NCBI GenBank assembly: GCA_020634875.1
Contig: JACKAX010000012.1
Span: 31,755 to 95,754, forward strand
DNA: 64,000 nucleotides
Origin: Anaerolineales bacterium
GTDB lineage: Bacteria; Chloroflexota; Anaerolineae; Anaerolineales; JABWBV01
Direction: 5' to 3'
Made by a program: the position numbers and the translations under genes
Shown here: in pieces, positions 33,539 through 42,380 of the stretch
Layout: every line of letters begins with the position of its first letter
Numbering within the stretch: position 1 is the stretch's first letter
Notes under the pieces: model-generated
Database searches by the model: none
The model's input: the letters and a program-made list of their open reading frames with translations, nothing else
What the model was told of the DNA's origin: nothing

Positions 33539-35068
33539 TTATTTTGCGTAATCTACGGCCCGCGTTTCGCGGATGACCGTGACGCGGATCTGACCGGGAT
33601 ACTGCATGTTTTCTTCGATTTGTTTGGCGATGTCGCGGGCGATCCGTGCGGATTCCAAATCGTCCACCTGTTCGGGTTTGACGATGATGCGGACTTCGCG
33701 CCCGGCTTGAAGGGCAAAACTTTCGCGAACCCCTTTGAAACTGTTGGCGATGTCTTCCAATGTTTTAACCCGTTTGATGTAATCTTCCAGGCTCTCACGG
33801 CGGGCACCAGGGCGGGCACCGGATATGGCATCTGCGGCTTCGACAATGATCGCTTCCACACTTTCCTGGTCCACCTCGTGGTGGTGGGCGGCGATTGCGT
33901 TGGTGACTTTGGGCGGCAGGCGGTGGCGGCGGGCGAGGTCAGCCCCGATCCCGGCATGCGTACCTTCGACGTTGTGGTCAATGGCTTTGCCCAAGTCGTG
34001 CAACAACCCCCCCATTTTAGAAAGTTCAACATCTGCCCCTAGCTCGGCAGCGATGACACCGGCCAGACGCGCACTTTCGACTGCATGGAAGAGTTGGTTT
34101 TGTCCATAAGACGTGCGATATTTCAATCGGCCCAGGATTTTGAGAATTTCTGAGGGGAGGCCGGGAACTCCTGCATCGTAAGCGGCTTGTTCGCCCGCTT
34201 CTACAATGGTGCGGTCTACTTCATCTTGTTCTTTCTTCAGCACTTTTTCGATGTGCGCGGGGTGGATGCGCCCATCCAGAATGAGTTTGCCCAACGCACG
34301 CCGGGCCACTTCCCGCCGAACCGGGTCAAAACAGGAGATGGTGACGGCTTCGGGGGTGTCGTCTACGATCACGTCCACGCCTGCGGCCTGTTCAAAGGCT
34401 CGAATGTTGCGCCCGTTCCGCCCAATGATGCGGCCCTTCATCTCTTCGGAGGGGATCGGAACGGTGGAGGTGGTGATTTCGTTGACGTGTTCGGAGGCAA
34501 CGCGCTGGATGGCAAGGGCGATCAAATCGCGGGCACGACGGTCGCCTTCTTCTTTGGCCTCGGCTTCAATTTGCCGGATGATGCGGGCCATATCGTTGCG
34601 GGCTTCTTTTTCGACTTCAGCTAGCAGAATGCCACGGGCATCATCGCGGGACATGGCGGCGACTTCTTCAAGTTTTTGGAGTTGGTCGGAATAGAGTTTG
34701 TCAATTTCGTTAGCCCGTCGATCTACCTGACTTTGGCGTTTATTGAGCGTTTGTTCGCGCTTTTCAATCCGTTCGATGTTTTTGTCGAGTTCCACCCGGC
34801 GGCGTTGCAAGCGGTCGTCTTCCCGGCGGAGTTCTGCCCGTTTTCGCTCGGTTTCGGTGTCCGCTTCTGAACGGATGGCGATAGCTTTATCTTTAGCGGC
34901 CACTTCCATTTCACGGGCTTTCTTTTGTGCCTCGCCGATAATTTTTTCCGTTTGCTGTTGGGCGTCTTCTTGGGCTTTTTGGAGCATATATTGCTTGTAA
35001 TAAAAGCCACCTGCTGCGCCAATGGCAAGGCCGATGATCATGAGTATGATGGGGATGAGGATTTCCAT
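33539..35068 (-). CDS. rny: Ribonuclease Y
   Basis: 509 residues. A membrane-anchored endoribonuclease that starts mRNA decay. N-terminal membrane helix (IPIILMIIGLAIGAAGGFYY), a long charged coiled coil (about 30-190), a KH domain (MKGRIIGRNGRNIRAFEQAA, about 208), then the HD domain (HDLGKAIDHNVEGTHAGIGA, about 360; AIAAHHHEV) and a conserved C-terminus ending in VIRETRAVDYAK. Length matches the family norm of about 515. It starts 1 nt after the recX stop, so recX and rny are cotranscribed. Confidence 0.97.
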   Translation of the reverse strand: MEILIPIILMIIGLAIGAAGGFYYKQYMLQKAQEDAQQQTEKIIGEAQKKAREMEVAAKDKAIAIRSEADTETERKRAELRREDDRLQRRRVELDKNIERIEKREQTLNKRQSQVDRRANEIDKLYSDQLQKLEEVAAMSRDDARGILLAEVEKEARNDMARIIRQIEAEAKEEGDRRARDLIALAIQRVASEHVNEITTSTVPIPSEEMKGRIIGRNGRNIRAFEQAAGVDVIVDDTPEAVTISCFDPVRREVARRALGKLILDGRIHPAHIEKVLKKEQDEVDRTIVEAGEQAAYDAGVPGLPSEILKILGRLKYRTSYGQNQLFHAVESARLAGVIAAELGADVELSKMGGLLHDLGKAIDHNVEGTHAGIGADLARRHRLPPKVTNAIAAHHHEVDQESVEAIIVEAADAISGARPGARRESLEDYIKRVKTLEDIANSFKGVRESFALQAGREVRIIVKPEQVDDLESARIARDIAKQIEENMQYPGQIRVTVIRETRAVDYAK

Positions 35069-35069
35069 G

Positions 35070-35702
35070 TTATGTCCTATTGTTAATTTTCTCTTCCCAG
35101 AGCTTTTTTACCACCGGAGAGGCCACCTCATAACTGAACCCACGTCGGGCCAAAAAGCCCAATAACTTCTGTTGAAAGGTTTTTTCATCCATATCCCGTA
35201 ATTGTCGAGCTTTTTTTCGTCCTGCCTCGTAGGCTTGCGCTTCGTCATTGACTGTTGCGAGAGTGTTAGCAATGGTAGTTTCGTCAATGCCTTTTTGGGC
35301 AAGTTCGAGGCGAAGGGCAAATTTACTGCGGGGACGAAAGGCCGCCCGGTTTTCGATCCAGGTTTCGGCGAATTTTTGGTCATTGAGCATCCCTGTTTCA
35401 CGCAGGCGGGCAATGACAGTTGTGGTTATTTCTTCTGGAATTTGATATTTTTCTAAGTGGTTTCGGATTTCTGCTTCGCTGCGTGGACGATAACTGATTA
35501 AATGAAGGGCACGCTGCAAAGCCTGTTCTTTTTGGTCTTGGGATTTTAGTTCTGCGATTTTGGCATCGCTTAATTCCTGGCCGACTTTTAACCAGGCGGC
35601 AACAATCCGTGCTAGACCAAAGGCAAACTCATCATTAATAAACACGTTTACCCGTTGGGCGTTCTTTTTTTGAACTTGTAAGGCTGTGATGCGATTTGCC
35701 AT
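35070..35702 (-). CDS. recX: Regulatory protein RecX
   Basis: 210 residues. RecX binds and restrains RecA filaments. Three-helix repeats are visible: ALQRALHLISYRPRSEAEI, LRETGMLNDQKFAETWIENR and SKFALRLELAQKGIDETTI, followed by a third repeat (FLARRGFSYEVASPVVKKLW). It lies downstream of recA in the same direction, but the recA-recX gap contains a terminator whose T-run ends at the recX ATG, so expression probably depends on read-through or a promoter in the gap. Confidence 0.95.
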   Translation of the reverse strand: MANRITALQVQKKNAQRVNVFINDEFAFGLARIVAAWLKVGQELSDAKIAELKSQDQKEQALQRALHLISYRPRSEAEIRNHLEKYQIPEEITTTVIARLRETGMLNDQKFAETWIENRAAFRPRSKFALRLELAQKGIDETTIANTLATVNDEAQAYEAGRKKARQLRDMDEKTFQQKLLGFLARRGFSYEVASPVVKKLWEEKINNRT

Positions 35703-35741
35703 AAAAAAAACAGCCGCGTATCTTTGTGTACTACGGCTGTT
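35703..35741 (-). terminator. Terminator/attenuator ending at the recX start codon
   Basis: On the minus strand AACAGCCG (35734-35741) pairs with CGGCTGTT (35709-35716) and is followed by T8 (35703-35710) that runs straight into the recX ATG. No room is left for a Shine-Dalgarno site outside the hairpin. Confidence 0.85.
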
Positions 35742-35826
35742 GAAGACGATGAATGTAGTCCGCGATTCCCAAATTAATCGATTTCAGAACGCCTTTAGTT
35801 GAAGCTTCACTATGATTCTGATTTAT

Positions 35827-35842
35827 CGAACTTGTATGTTCG
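35827..35842. promoter_or_regulatory. SOS-box-like palindrome upstream of recX
   Basis: CGAAC-N6-GTTCG is a perfect palindrome resembling the Bacillus-type LexA box (CGAAC-N4-GTTCG) but with a 6-nt spacer. It lies about 125 bp before recX. The rest of 35742-36050 is A/T-rich with no gene seen. Confidence 0.35.
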
Positions 35843-36050
35843 GGGGAATGACTAACAGAAACCCCAATAGAGGGGTTTACATGCAGACATTTTCAGTTGT
35901 ATTCAAATTTTCACTCTCAGCAACAGGACAATCATCAAACCTTTAACTTGCTAATAAATTCAATAAAAGTATTGTATTAGCAAACCTATCTATAAGCTGA
36001 GAGATATTCTTAGTAAGCCGTAGTAAAAAATTTTAAGCGAAAAAAATGTT

Positions 36051-37067
36051 CTAATCCAATTCGCCCAGAACCGGCATAAGTGCGGGAGGCAAAAGTCGTA
36101 GGCGAATGTTCGCTTCAATTTCTGCACTGAGCAGGGGATTCTGTTTTAACAAGTCTTTCGCACTTTCCCGTTCCTGTCCGAGACGGGTTTCACCGAATGA
36201 ATAAAAAGCTCCTCGTTTTGTAATAATGGCTTGTTCTGTTGCCAAGTCAAACAAGTCTCCAAATTTAGAAATGCCTTCGTGATAAAGAATATCGAATTCG
36301 GCAGCCCGATAAGGGGGAGCCAATTTATTCTTCACCACACGTACACGGGTTCGACTGCCAATGATCTGGCCTGCAATTTCAATGTCCTGTATTTTACGGA
36401 CATTCAAACGAACCGCAGTGTAAAATTTGAGGGCATTCCCCCCCGTGGTGGTCTCTGGGTTCCCGAACAGACTCCCTATTTTATGCCGTAACTGGTTAGT
36501 AAAAATTACGGCTGTTCGAGTTTGGCGAATAGCACTGGATAACTTTCTTAACGCCTGAGACATTAATTGGGCCTGTGTCTCCGAAGTTACACTCCCCATA
36601 CTTCCTTCCAATTCCGCTCTAGGTACAAGAGCCGCCACAGAATCAACTATCACAACTTCTACCACACCAGAGCGCACCAAAGTTTCGGTGATTTCCAGGG
36701 CTTGTTCCCCCGTGTTGGGTTGGGCGACCCATAGATTTTTGATGTTAACCCCCACCTGTGCAGCATAACTTGGAGCGAGTGCATGTTCCATATCCACAAA
36801 AGCACAGGTACCTCCCCTTTGTTGTGCTTCAGCGATCACATGCAAACAAATGGTTGTCTTCCCGGAGGATTCAGGACCAAAAATTTCTGTAATCCGTCCC
36901 CGCGGGATTCCTCCCACACCCAAGGCAATATCTAACGAAAGCGCTCCAGTAGGAATGGCATTCCCACTTTTAAAGGGGTCCTCCCCCTGATGTACTCCCA
37001 TCTCCACGTCACGCTTATTCGTTTGGTTTAAGGCATCATCCAGTGTATTTTCTCTGCCTTTTCCCAT
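36051..37067 (-). CDS. recA: RecA recombinase, divergent
   Basis: 338 residues from the ATG at 37067; a TTG one codon earlier is possible. The core is clearly RecA: Walker [10 protein letters not shown] (about residue 69), [17 protein letters not shown] (Walker B), [10 protein letters not shown], and [16 protein letters not shown] (loop L2). Several usually fixed positions differ: D-A-E-H-A-L-D-P reads DMEHALAP, and the loop L1 motif (G-D-x-H-x-G-L-Q-A-R-L-M-S-Q) reads [14 protein letters not shown]. The gene precedes recX and rny on the same strand. It could be the only RecA of the cell or a divergent second copy. Confidence 0.92.
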   Translation of the reverse strand: MGKGRENTLDDALNQTNKRDVEMGVHQGEDPFKSGNAIPTGALSLDIALGVGGIPRGRITEIFGPESSGKTTICLHVIAEAQQRGGTCAFVDMEHALAPSYAAQVGVNIKNLWVAQPNTGEQALEITETLVRSGVVEVVIVDSVAALVPRAELEGSMGSVTSETQAQLMSQALRKLSSAIRQTRTAVIFTNQLRHKIGSLFGNPETTTGGNALKFYTAVRLNVRKIQDIEIAGQIIGSRTRVRVVKNKLAPPYRAAEFDILYHEGISKFGDLFDLATEQAIITKRGAFYSFGETRLGQERESAKDLLKQNPLLSAEIEANIRLRLLPPALMPVLGELD

Positions 37068-37302
37068 CAATGAAAGTGTACATGATTATTAACATTGTGG
37101 CAAGGGGCGATACAATGCTCATTCAATTACATGTATATGCAGAGATGTTACAATTTGCACATATCTCATCATTTATACTCAGCGAACCTTAATCGTCTTT
37201 CGAAAAAGGATGTAAAAAGAATGTGTCTACATCCCAATCCTTTTTGGGCGCGTCTTGATGAAAAGCCTCGGTATCATTTTGTTATTATTTGAGGAGTTGA
37301 TT
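37068..37302. other. Divergent promoter region between recA and the phosphatase gene
   Basis: 235 bases, A/T-rich. No clear LexA-type palindrome is visible upstream of recA. A GAGGAG ribosome site (37291-37296) sets the start of the phosphatase gene. Nothing else can be supported. Confidence 0.4.
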
Positions 37303-37800
37303 TTGTTACAAAAAACCAGAATTCTTTTCGTTTGTTTGGGGAATATTGTTCGTAGTCCCCTGGCGGAAAATATGTTCCGCTATTTAGTTACTCAGGCAAA
37401 GATGGGAGATGCCTTCGAAATCGCTTCGGCCGGTACAGGAGGCTGGCATGTTGGAGAATCCCCTGATGGTCGGATGCGGCGGGTGGCTGCACAGCGCGGG
37501 TTGATATATAATGGAAGCGCCTGTCAGTTTTCCCCGGATGATTTTGAGCACTATGACTGGATTATTGCAATGGATCGCGATAACCGGGCTAATTTACTGG
37601 CCCAAACTCAAACCCAGGCTCACCGCGAGAAGGTTCACTTAATGCGCGAATTTGACCCCTTGGCCGGAAGACACACCGATGTGCCCGATCCCTATTATGG
37701 TGGTTTGAGCGGTTTTGAGGAAGTTTATGACATTATCGAACGGGCATGTAGAGGGTTGTTCGAAGTATTGCAGGCGGAAAACAATAAAGTGATTCATTGA
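37303..37800 (+). CDS. Low-molecular-weight protein-tyrosine-phosphatase family protein
   Basis: 165 residues from a TTG at 37303 that follows GAGGAG by 6 nt; an ATG at 37258 would add 15 hydrophobic residues. The phosphate loop is at the N-terminus (FVCLGNIVRSPLAENMF, C-x5-R-S), the general acid in VPDPYYGG (about residue 126). The first gene of a pair with the fructosamine-kinase-like gene. In other bacteria, members of this family encoded next to such kinases act on phosphorylated ketoamines on proteins rather than phosphotyrosine, so that role is inferred here. Confidence 0.92.
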   Translation: MLQKTRILFVCLGNIVRSPLAENMFRYLVTQAKMGDAFEIASAGTGGWHVGESPDGRMRRVAAQRGLIYNGSACQFSPDDFEHYDWIIAMDRDNRANLLAQTQTQAHREKVHLMREFDPLAGRHTDVPDPYYGGLSGFEEVYDIIERACRGLFEVLQAENNKVIH

Positions 37801-37810
37801 AAGCGCACAA

Positions 37811-37855
37811 GCGATAGGTGATAAGTGATAAAGAACTCACTTGTCATCACGTGTT
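37811..37855. repeat. Heptamer-type hairpin between the phosphatase and kinase genes
   Basis: GATAGGT, GATAAGT and GATAAAG units precede a roughly complementary half (CTCACTT, GTCATCAC). Short-period inverted repeat of the same style as others in the window, ending just before the kinase ATG at 37862. Confidence 0.6.
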
Positions 37856-37861
37856 TATCTA

Positions 37862-38713
37862 ATGGTTCCTTCTTCCCTCACCCCCTGGCTTCTTGCCCAG
37901 CAATTTGGCCCGGTCGCGGCCACATATCCGGTGGGCGGTGGATGCATCAATAATGGGACACGGATCACCACTGAAAGTGGCAAAAGTTTCTTTCTAAAAA
38001 CCAATGCACACTGTCCCACAGATATGTTTATGCGCGAAGCAGAAGGGTTGGAAGCGTTGGCCGTTCTTGATGGGCCACGTGTGCCGCAGGTATTTTTATA
38101 CGGGGAGGATTTTTTGTTGATGGAGGATTTGCGACCTGCCCAACAGAGATTCGGTTATTGGGAACGCTTGGGCGAACAGTTAGCTGCAATGCATAATCAT
38201 ATTGCCTCGCGATTTGGTTTTCCTCACGACAATTATATTGGTAGTACACCTCAACCTAACCCTCTCACCGAGGATGGCTTTTTTTTCTTTGCCCAAAATC
38301 GGCTGTTATATCAGGCGGAGTTAGCGGGCTCGCACGGCTTGCTTTCATACACAGAAGTGCAAAAAGTGGAACATTTCGCCGTCCGCTTATCGGAATGGAT
38401 TCCTGTCCAACCGGCCTCCCTCGTTCATGGTGATTTGTGGAGCGGCAATCTCATCACAGACGACCAAGGTTATCCGGTTCTGATCGATCCAGCAACGCAT
38501 TATGGTTGGGCAGAAGCCGATCTAGGCATGATGACTCTGTTTGGTTCCCCGCCTGAGCGGTTCTTCCACGCGTATCAGGAAGTGCGCCCTCTTTCTCCTG
38601 GGTTAGAGGTGCGTTTCCCTGTGTACAACCTGTATCATCTACTCAATCACTTGAATCTTTTTGGGTTGGGATATTACGGGCAGGTTATGGCGATTATTCG
38701 CTCGAAGGGATAA
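37862..38713 (+). CDS. Fructosamine kinase family protein
   Basis: 283 residues from the ATG at 37862. Aminoglycoside-phosphotransferase-like fold: GGCINNGTRITTESGKSFFLK (nucleotide lysine), EAEGLEAL, and the catalytic loop LVHGDLWSGN (about residue 193) followed by VLIDPATHYGWAEADLGMM. Bacterial relatives phosphorylate ketoamine adducts on proteins so that they detach. The adjoining LMW phosphatase gene supports a deglycation pair. The 3' end overlaps the convergent cyclase gene by 20 nt. Confidence 0.93.
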   Translation: MVPSSLTPWLLAQQFGPVAATYPVGGGCINNGTRITTESGKSFFLKTNAHCPTDMFMREAEGLEALAVLDGPRVPQVFLYGEDFLLMEDLRPAQQRFGYWERLGEQLAAMHNHIASRFGFPHDNYIGSTPQPNPLTEDGFFFFAQNRLLYQAELAGSHGLLSYTEVQKVEHFAVRLSEWIPVQPASLVHGDLWSGNLITDDQGYPVLIDPATHYGWAEADLGMMTLFGSPPERFFHAYQEVRPLSPGLEVRFPVYNLYHLLNHLNLFGLGYYGQVMAIIRSKG

Positions 38714-40262
38714 ATTCTTCCTCTTGCTCAGCAAGCGCTTGGCGCACTGCCCATTCTTGAACAAGATTCAGTTTCCCCGTCTCAGTGAGAACTTGATATA
38801 CCTGAATTGGTTCTGACCGTCCGCGGATGCTAGTCTCCCCAATTCGCACCGTTTCAAATTCTCCGCTTAACCCTGCGCGAGTTGCTGGCCCGATCAATAG
38901 TTTGTCAGGCCGGGCTAGGGTTTCCAGCCGGGAGGCGATATTGACTGCGTCACCAATCACGGTCAATTCCACGTGCTCCTGCGTGCCAATGTACCCTGCC
39001 ATCGTCGTTCCAGTATTGATGCCGATGCCTACATGATAGGCCTTGTGATCCTGTCCGCGATGTGCAATCTTCTTGCGAATTGCCAATCCTGCGCGTACCG
39101 CTTGATTTTCGGGGTATTTTTCGTTTGTCATCCCAAATACCGCCATCACGCCATCCCCCAGATATTTGTTGATCAACCCCCCATGTTCAAAAACGATCTC
39201 GGTAACATCTTTATAGTATTCCGTTAAAAGCTCTCCAAATTTTTCGACCCCTAACTCCTCAGCCAGTCGTGTAGAGTCGGCAATGTCGGTAAACAATACC
39301 GTTACTTTTTGAACTTTTAAGCCGGGTAATTGGCCGGTATGAAGATAGTCTTGAAGTAAATATTCGACTTCAGAAGATGAAAGAAACCGCTGGAACAGGG
39401 TGCGCATCTTCTGCTCTTCCCGCACGCGTTCCAACAACATCACCCGTTGGATAGTAAGTGAAGCCAGATGGCTGATGGCAACAGCAAGTTTAATGTCTTG
39501 TTGTTCAAACGGCCGCGTCTCCGGGTTGGTCTTATACATATACAAGAGGGCGATGATCTTGTCGTTTGCCAACACAGGGACACATAATGCTGAGCGGATT
39601 TGACGTAACATCGCACTTTCTCGGATGCGTTGGTCATGGTATTGTTGTAAATTAGGGATGGCGATTGTTGTCTTTTGTTCAATTGCCGCCCTGGCAATCG
39701 AGACAGGGAATTCAAATTCTTGGAGCCGGTTGAACTGGTTCGCCAGGATAATCTCGCACTTATCCGTGCCAAGTGATTGCTGGACGAGTTGCGTCAGTTT
39801 ACTCAGGGCCATGTCAATATCAATAACAGTGTTGAGCTGGCTGGCAACTTCATACATCAACGCGGCGTGCTGATCGAACGATTCAACCAAAAGCTCGCGG
39901 GTCAGGGGGCGCGTGCCCAGGGTGCCACTTGTAAGTTCCTTGGGCGCTGGCCCCAAATAATTCAGCGTGATTAACACTGTGCCAATACGGACAATGTCAT
40001 TGGCATTCAAACGGATGGAGCCTGTCAACCGATTTCGGTTGATATAAGTCCCGTTGGTGCTTCTTAGATCTTGCAGGCTGACAATATTATGCGTGGGTTC
40101 GTAGATAAATTCCGCATGGTGGCGCGAGGCAGAAACATCGTTAATGACGATGTCATTTTTTGAACTCCGGCCTACCGTATTCGCCCCTGGTTTGAGCGCA
40201 TATTCGCGAGGCTCGCCTTCTGCAGAGCGTACTGTAACTGTCCACGTTCCATTCTGGTTCAT
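38694..40262 (-). CDS. Class III adenylate/guanylate cyclase with FHA and GAF domains
   Basis: 522 residues from the ATG at 40262. An N-terminal FHA domain (about 15-105: NTVGRSSKNDIVINDVSASR, LRSTNGTYINRNRL) reads phosphothreonine. A GAF domain (about 135-285) follows, then the cyclase domain (about 320-500) with VTVLFTDIADST (metal Asp), INKYLGDGVMAVFG (second Asp) and VIGDAVNIASRLE (Asn and Arg of the transition state). All catalytic residues are present. The product, cAMP or cGMP, is undecided. It could feed the cNMP-binding protein at 2490, though nothing links them directly. Confidence 0.93.
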   Translation of the reverse strand: MNQNGTWTVTVRSAEGEPREYALKPGANTVGRSSKNDIVINDVSASRHHAEFIYEPTHNIVSLQDLRSTNGTYINRNRLTGSIRLNANDIVRIGTVLITLNYLGPAPKELTSGTLGTRPLTRELLVESFDQHAALMYEVASQLNTVIDIDMALSKLTQLVQQSLGTDKCEIILANQFNRLQEFEFPVSIARAAIEQKTTIAIPNLQQYHDQRIRESAMLRQIRSALCVPVLANDKIIALLYMYKTNPETRPFEQQDIKLAVAISHLASLTIQRVMLLERVREEQKMRTLFQRFLSSSEVEYLLQDYLHTGQLPGLKVQKVTVLFTDIADSTRLAEELGVEKFGELLTEYYKDVTEIVFEHGGLINKYLGDGVMAVFGMTNEKYPENQAVRAGLAIRKKIAHRGQDHKAYHVGIGINTGTTMAGYIGTQEHVELTVIGDAVNIASRLETLARPDKLLIGPATRAGLSGEFETVRIGETSIRGRSEPIQVYQVLTETGKLNLVQEWAVRQALAEQEEEFIPSSE

Positions 40263-40316
40263 AGCACACAACCGGGTGTAATCATAGCATCAATCAAAGT
40301 GTCCGACAAGAAAAAC

Positions 40317-41714
40317 TCAAAACGAAAAATATCGTTTGAAATTGGGCTTCCATCCTTCGGGGTGAAATTCCCCAGAAGGAATATCTTGAATGTAATTTCC
40401 ATAATATTTGCCGTGGGCAATGCTGTCCAACGCCTCCGCCAACATATCCACCTCTTGCGTCGTGTTGTACAGACCAAACGACACCCGTACTAACCCCGGC
40501 ATATCCCGTTTGTTTTCCGCCAGAATGTTATCCCGAACTGCATGAGCCTCCTCGGAAGTCAAGCCTAACAAATGCAAAATATACGGATGAGCGCAAAAAC
40601 ACCCATTCCGCACACCAATGCCAAATTCGTGCCCCAACACCGCCGCGACCCAAAAGTGCGATTTATTATCAAGATTGAACGGAATCACGCCCAGGCGGTT
40701 GGCACTATTTTCCGGGTCAGTATCTCCGTAAGGATGAAAACCCGGAACAGTTGCCAGCGTTTTCAACGTGTACGCCGTCAACTCCGCCTCATGCTTGGCT
40801 ACCGTGTCCATTCCGACGGACTGCAATTGGCAAATTGCCCCAGCTAATGCCACTGCCCCTGCCGTATTCGGACTACCTGCCTCATCCCGGTCGGGTGGTT
40901 CAGCCCAAATCACATCCCCCAGCGTCACGATGGACACCGTTCCCCCGCCAACCATATCGGGGTCGCCCTCCTCAAAAATATCGCGACGCCCAATCAACGC
41001 TCCTGTGCCGTAGGGGGCATAAAGTTTGTGTGCCGAAATCGTCACGAAATCTAGGTGGGTAGGATCGTCCAATGGACGCATGTTCACCTGCCGGTGCGGG
41101 GCTAATTGCGCGCAATCCACCGCGATCTGCGCGCCGAGTGCGTGGACTTTTTCTGCCATCTTATGCACGGGGTTCAAATACCCGGTCACATTACTGGCCC
41201 CAGTGATTGCCACCAACGCCAGCCGGTCGCCGTACTCCGCCAGTTTCGCGTCGAAATCCGCCATGTCCAGCCGCCCGTCGGGGTGCAGGCGGATGTGGAC
41301 GGTTTCAGTGGCTTTGCGCCAGGGGAGGTCGTTCGAGTGGTGTTCCATGCCCGAGGTCAGCACCACGTTGCGTTCGGGGGTAAATGGAAAACGGCGGGCA
41401 AGTTTATTGAGCGCTTCCGTGGTATTTTTGCCATAGATGCAGGTGTGGGTTTGCGGATCAGCGCCGACAAAGCGCATGGTGATCTCCCGCGCTTCCTCGT
41501 AAATGTGCGTGGCAAGCTGGCTTTTGAAGCCGGTGCCGCGGTGCACACTGCTGTAATAGGTCATAAATTCATTGACCGCGCGTTGGACAGCTTTGAGCGG
41601 GGGCGTGGAAGCGGCATTGTCAAAATTGATGTATCGGCGATGGGATCCATCTAATAATGGGGTTTCAACATCCAATCCCGCAAAGAGATCGGCAAAGGTG
41701 GAATTTGAAGACAT
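40317..41714 (-). CDS. Aminotransferase class V, cysteine desulfurase-like
   Basis: 465 residues from the ATG at 41714, with CAGGAG upstream. PLP-dependent fold type I: RRYINFDNAASTPPL (N-terminal), KNTTEALNKLARRF, TSGMEHHSNDLPWR, the aspartate region IAVDCAQLAPH, the PLP lysine in TISAHKLYAPYGTGALIG (about residue 235), and RNGCFCAHPYILHLLG with candidate catalytic Cys (about 388). It resembles SufS/Csd proteins but is longer, and no iron-sulfur assembly gene adjoins it. Role as desulfurase or other beta-elimination enzyme is open. Divergent from mraZ. Confidence 0.88.
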   Translation of the reverse strand: MSSNSTFADLFAGLDVETPLLDGSHRRYINFDNAASTPPLKAVQRAVNEFMTYYSSVHRGTGFKSQLATHIYEEAREITMRFVGADPQTHTCIYGKNTTEALNKLARRFPFTPERNVVLTSGMEHHSNDLPWRKATETVHIRLHPDGRLDMADFDAKLAEYGDRLALVAITGASNVTGYLNPVHKMAEKVHALGAQIAVDCAQLAPHRQVNMRPLDDPTHLDFVTISAHKLYAPYGTGALIGRRDIFEEGDPDMVGGGTVSIVTLGDVIWAEPPDRDEAGSPNTAGAVALAGAICQLQSVGMDTVAKHEAELTAYTLKTLATVPGFHPYGDTDPENSANRLGVIPFNLDNKSHFWVAAVLGHEFGIGVRNGCFCAHPYILHLLGLTSEEAHAVRDNILAENKRDMPGLVRVSFGLYNTTQEVDMLAEALDSIAHGKYYGNYIQDIPSGEFHPEGWKPNFKRYFSF

Positions 41715-41826
41715 ACAAGCTCCTGAAAACAAATTTTTAATGGCCAGCGCGCCTTTGCTAAAGGGCTTGGGCCTTTCTTTTAAATAGCTCTTCGCTCGCT
41801 AGTACTGTTCAGTGGGACGAACAACT

Positions 41827-41890
41827 TGCAAAGTGGGTAAAAGTGGTATAAAATGTGGGTAAAAGTGGCATAAAGTGGCATAAAGTGGCA
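41827..41890 (+). promoter_or_regulatory. mraZ promoter overlapped by MraZ-type operator boxes
   Basis: TTGCAA (41827-41832) and TAAAAT (41850-41855) with a 17-nt spacer form a promoter. Six GTGG(G/N) boxes begin at 41834, 41844, 41856, 41866, 41876 and 41886, almost all 10 bp apart. MraZ of other bacteria binds TGGGN direct repeats at 10-bp period at its own promoter, so autoregulation of the whole dcw operon is likely. Confidence 0.85.
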
Positions 41891-41892
41891 TC

Positions 41893-41918
41893 AAACGCCG
41901 GGCATCCCCGGCGTTTGG
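41893..41918 (+). promoter_or_regulatory. 5'-leader hairpin before mraZ
   Basis: CAAACGCCGGG pairs with CCCGGCGTTTG around a 4-nt loop (CATC), an 11-bp stem ending 23 nt before the mraZ ATG. There is no T-run, so it is a leader structure rather than a simple terminator. Confidence 0.75.
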
Positions 41919-41941
41919 CAATTAATGGCAAGATAGAACAA

Positions 41942-42376
41942 ATGTTTCTCGGTCAGTACACCCATAGCATGGACCCAAAAGGTCGTTTGAGCGTTCCCGC
42001 ACGGTTTCGGGAACTACTCGAAGCGGGCGCGTATATTACGCAGGGGTTTGACCAAAACCTGATGGTATTGACAGCCGAAGCCTTTGAACGCCTTTCTGCC
42101 CAGGTAAATGCCATGAGCCTCACCGATCCGACCTCCCGCCAACTCAAGCGTTTGCTCTTTGCCGCAGCGGATCGCGTCGAACTGGATAGCTCCGGGCGTA
42201 TCCGTATCCCCCAGTTTTTACGAGATGTAGCTGGTTTGGATGGGGAAGCGGTCATTGTGGGGGCAGGGGATTATTTCGAAATCTGGTCTTCACCGGCCTG
42301 GCAACCCAAAGCCGCCGAATTGCAAGACACAGAAGCGAATGCACAAAGGTTCGCAACATTGGAATTATCTAGTTAA
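41942..42376 (+). CDS. mraZ: Transcriptional regulator MraZ
   Basis: 144 residues from the ATG at 41942, giving the standard start [20 protein letters not shown]; a frame from 41855 would run through the operator and is rejected. Two SpoVT/AbrB-like halves carry the paired signatures [13 protein letters not shown] (about 10) and [14 protein letters not shown] (about 80). MraZ forms a ring that represses the dcw promoter by binding 10-bp-spaced repeats, which are present upstream. It is the first gene of the cluster; rsmH begins 4 nt after its stop. Confidence 0.97.
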   Translation: MFLGQYTHSMDPKGRLSVPARFRELLEAGAYITQGFDQNLMVLTAEAFERLSAQVNAMSLTDPTSRQLKRLLFAAADRVELDSSGRIRIPQFLRDVAGLDGEAVIVGAGDYFEIWSSPAWQPKAAELQDTEANAQRFATLELSS

Positions 42377-42380
42377 TTCC

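Noticed and set aside
35827..35842. Canonical LexA box
   Set aside because: Spacer is 6 nt instead of 4 and it lies after recA, not before it; kept only as a low-confidence palindrome.
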